DNA from: Nematostella vectensis
Taxonomy: Eukaryota > Cnidaria > Anthozoa > Actiniaria > Edwardsiidae
DNA length: 64,000 nucleotides
Direction of reading: 5' to 3'
Assembly (NCBI RefSeq): GCF_932526225.1
Contig: NC_064036.1
Location: 13,137,181 to 13,201,180 of the forward strand
A program made the translations under genes and the position numbers. The notes under the pieces were generated by a model. It saw only the letters and a list, made by a program, of their open reading frames with translations, did not search any database and was not told the origin of the DNA. Below, in pieces: positions 63,579-64,000 of this stretch. Numbering within the stretch: position 1 is the stretch's first letter; every line of letters starts with the position of its first letter.

Positions 63579-63622
63579 ATGGCTCAAAGCGGTGAATCTT
63601 GGCTTACATTGCAATGCGAAGC
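63579..63622 (+). CDS. Possible first coding exon of a further gene
   Basis: ATCATGGCT at 63579 opens 14 codons (MAQSGESWLTLQCE) followed by a strong donor GC|GTGAGTG at 63622/63623. No next exon is found before the window ends. The start context and the donor are good, but the exon is very short and the call rests on those two signals only. Confidence 0.3.
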
Positions 63623-64000
63623 GTGAGTGTGTCTAGATCGTTTGTTCTAATGTTCATTTGTGACAAACTGTGCGCTGTTTGGTGTGATTTGTGGAAAGGT
63701 AAGTGTTTTTTCGGTTAAAAAATAAAATGCATGAATGGAGAATGCACAGTTGCTTTTATTTGGTTTGAACTGAGTAAACCTGGTGTGCGGGTTGAAACAA
63801 TAACAGATCAGTTTGATATAGGTAGATAGTTATTGTGTAGTAACAGACTGAATTACCGTTTGTTGTTGTAAATTTCATCTAAAAACTGTGCTCTTTTTTA
63901 ATCTGTATTGATGGAAACGAAAAGTTCTTATCCTTTTGTGTTTGCGTGGATTTCACGGGTCTTGCACCTGTGATTTTAATGTACGGAAATGCTATGGTTG
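63623..64000. other. Right edge, no feature seen
   Basis: AT-rich sequence. If the exon at 63579 is real this is its first intron. Confidence 0.3.

Overview
This is a window of an animal nuclear genome. It has no operons. Its genes are split by dozens of introns with standard GT..AG ends, and it carries vertebrate-like metazoan gene families, short terminal-inverted-repeat elements and a great deal of minisatellite DNA. The gene content, compact exons and repeat style fit a cnidarian, and a sea anemone such as Nematostella is my best guess. That is recognition, not proof. All exon models below were assembled by eye by joining GT..AG boundaries whose phases agree.

Layout, left to right. Bases 2-139 may be the last exon of a gene entering from the left. 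A ten-exon SLC6 amino-acid transporter of the B0AT-like group lies on the minus strand (1952-11766), with several small DNA elements in its introns. About 8 kb of tandem DNA follows (roughly 12.8-20.7 kb): a degenerate satellite of about 160-200 bp, then units of about 48 bp, about 20 bp, a hexamer array and a 47-bp array. Two long inverted-repeat elements sit inside the first satellite. An uncharacterised low-complexity exon is at 22701-23414 (minus). Two failed-axon-connections-like (FAXC) genes stand head to head (24537-25836 minus, 27757-29091 plus) as an inverted duplication that kept its TATA boxes. A small CUB-domain single-pass membrane protein is on the minus strand (29552-31780). The rest of the window, 33415 to at least 61384 on the plus strand, is one 26-exon NIMA-related kinase gene of the NEK8/NEK9 type. 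A possible first exon of a further gene starts at 63579.

Two things stand out. First, the NEK protein appears to carry, before its kinase domain, a module that resembles DUF4347, a domain best known from bacterial proteins. The order would be DUF4347-like, kinase, RCC1 propeller, then a long charged tail. I do not know this arrangement from well-studied NEK kinases. Second, many minisatellites in both large genes do not merely sit in introns. Their repeat unit contains a splice acceptor or donor together with a few exon bases, so tandem expansion has multiplied real splice sites, up to about ten times at one exon. I see this at six or more boundaries in two unrelated genes, which suggests a recurring mutational process.

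No CRISPR array, tRNA, rRNA or viral gene was recognised. Most long open frames inside the tandem arrays are artefacts of repeat units whose length is a multiple of three or which lack stops.
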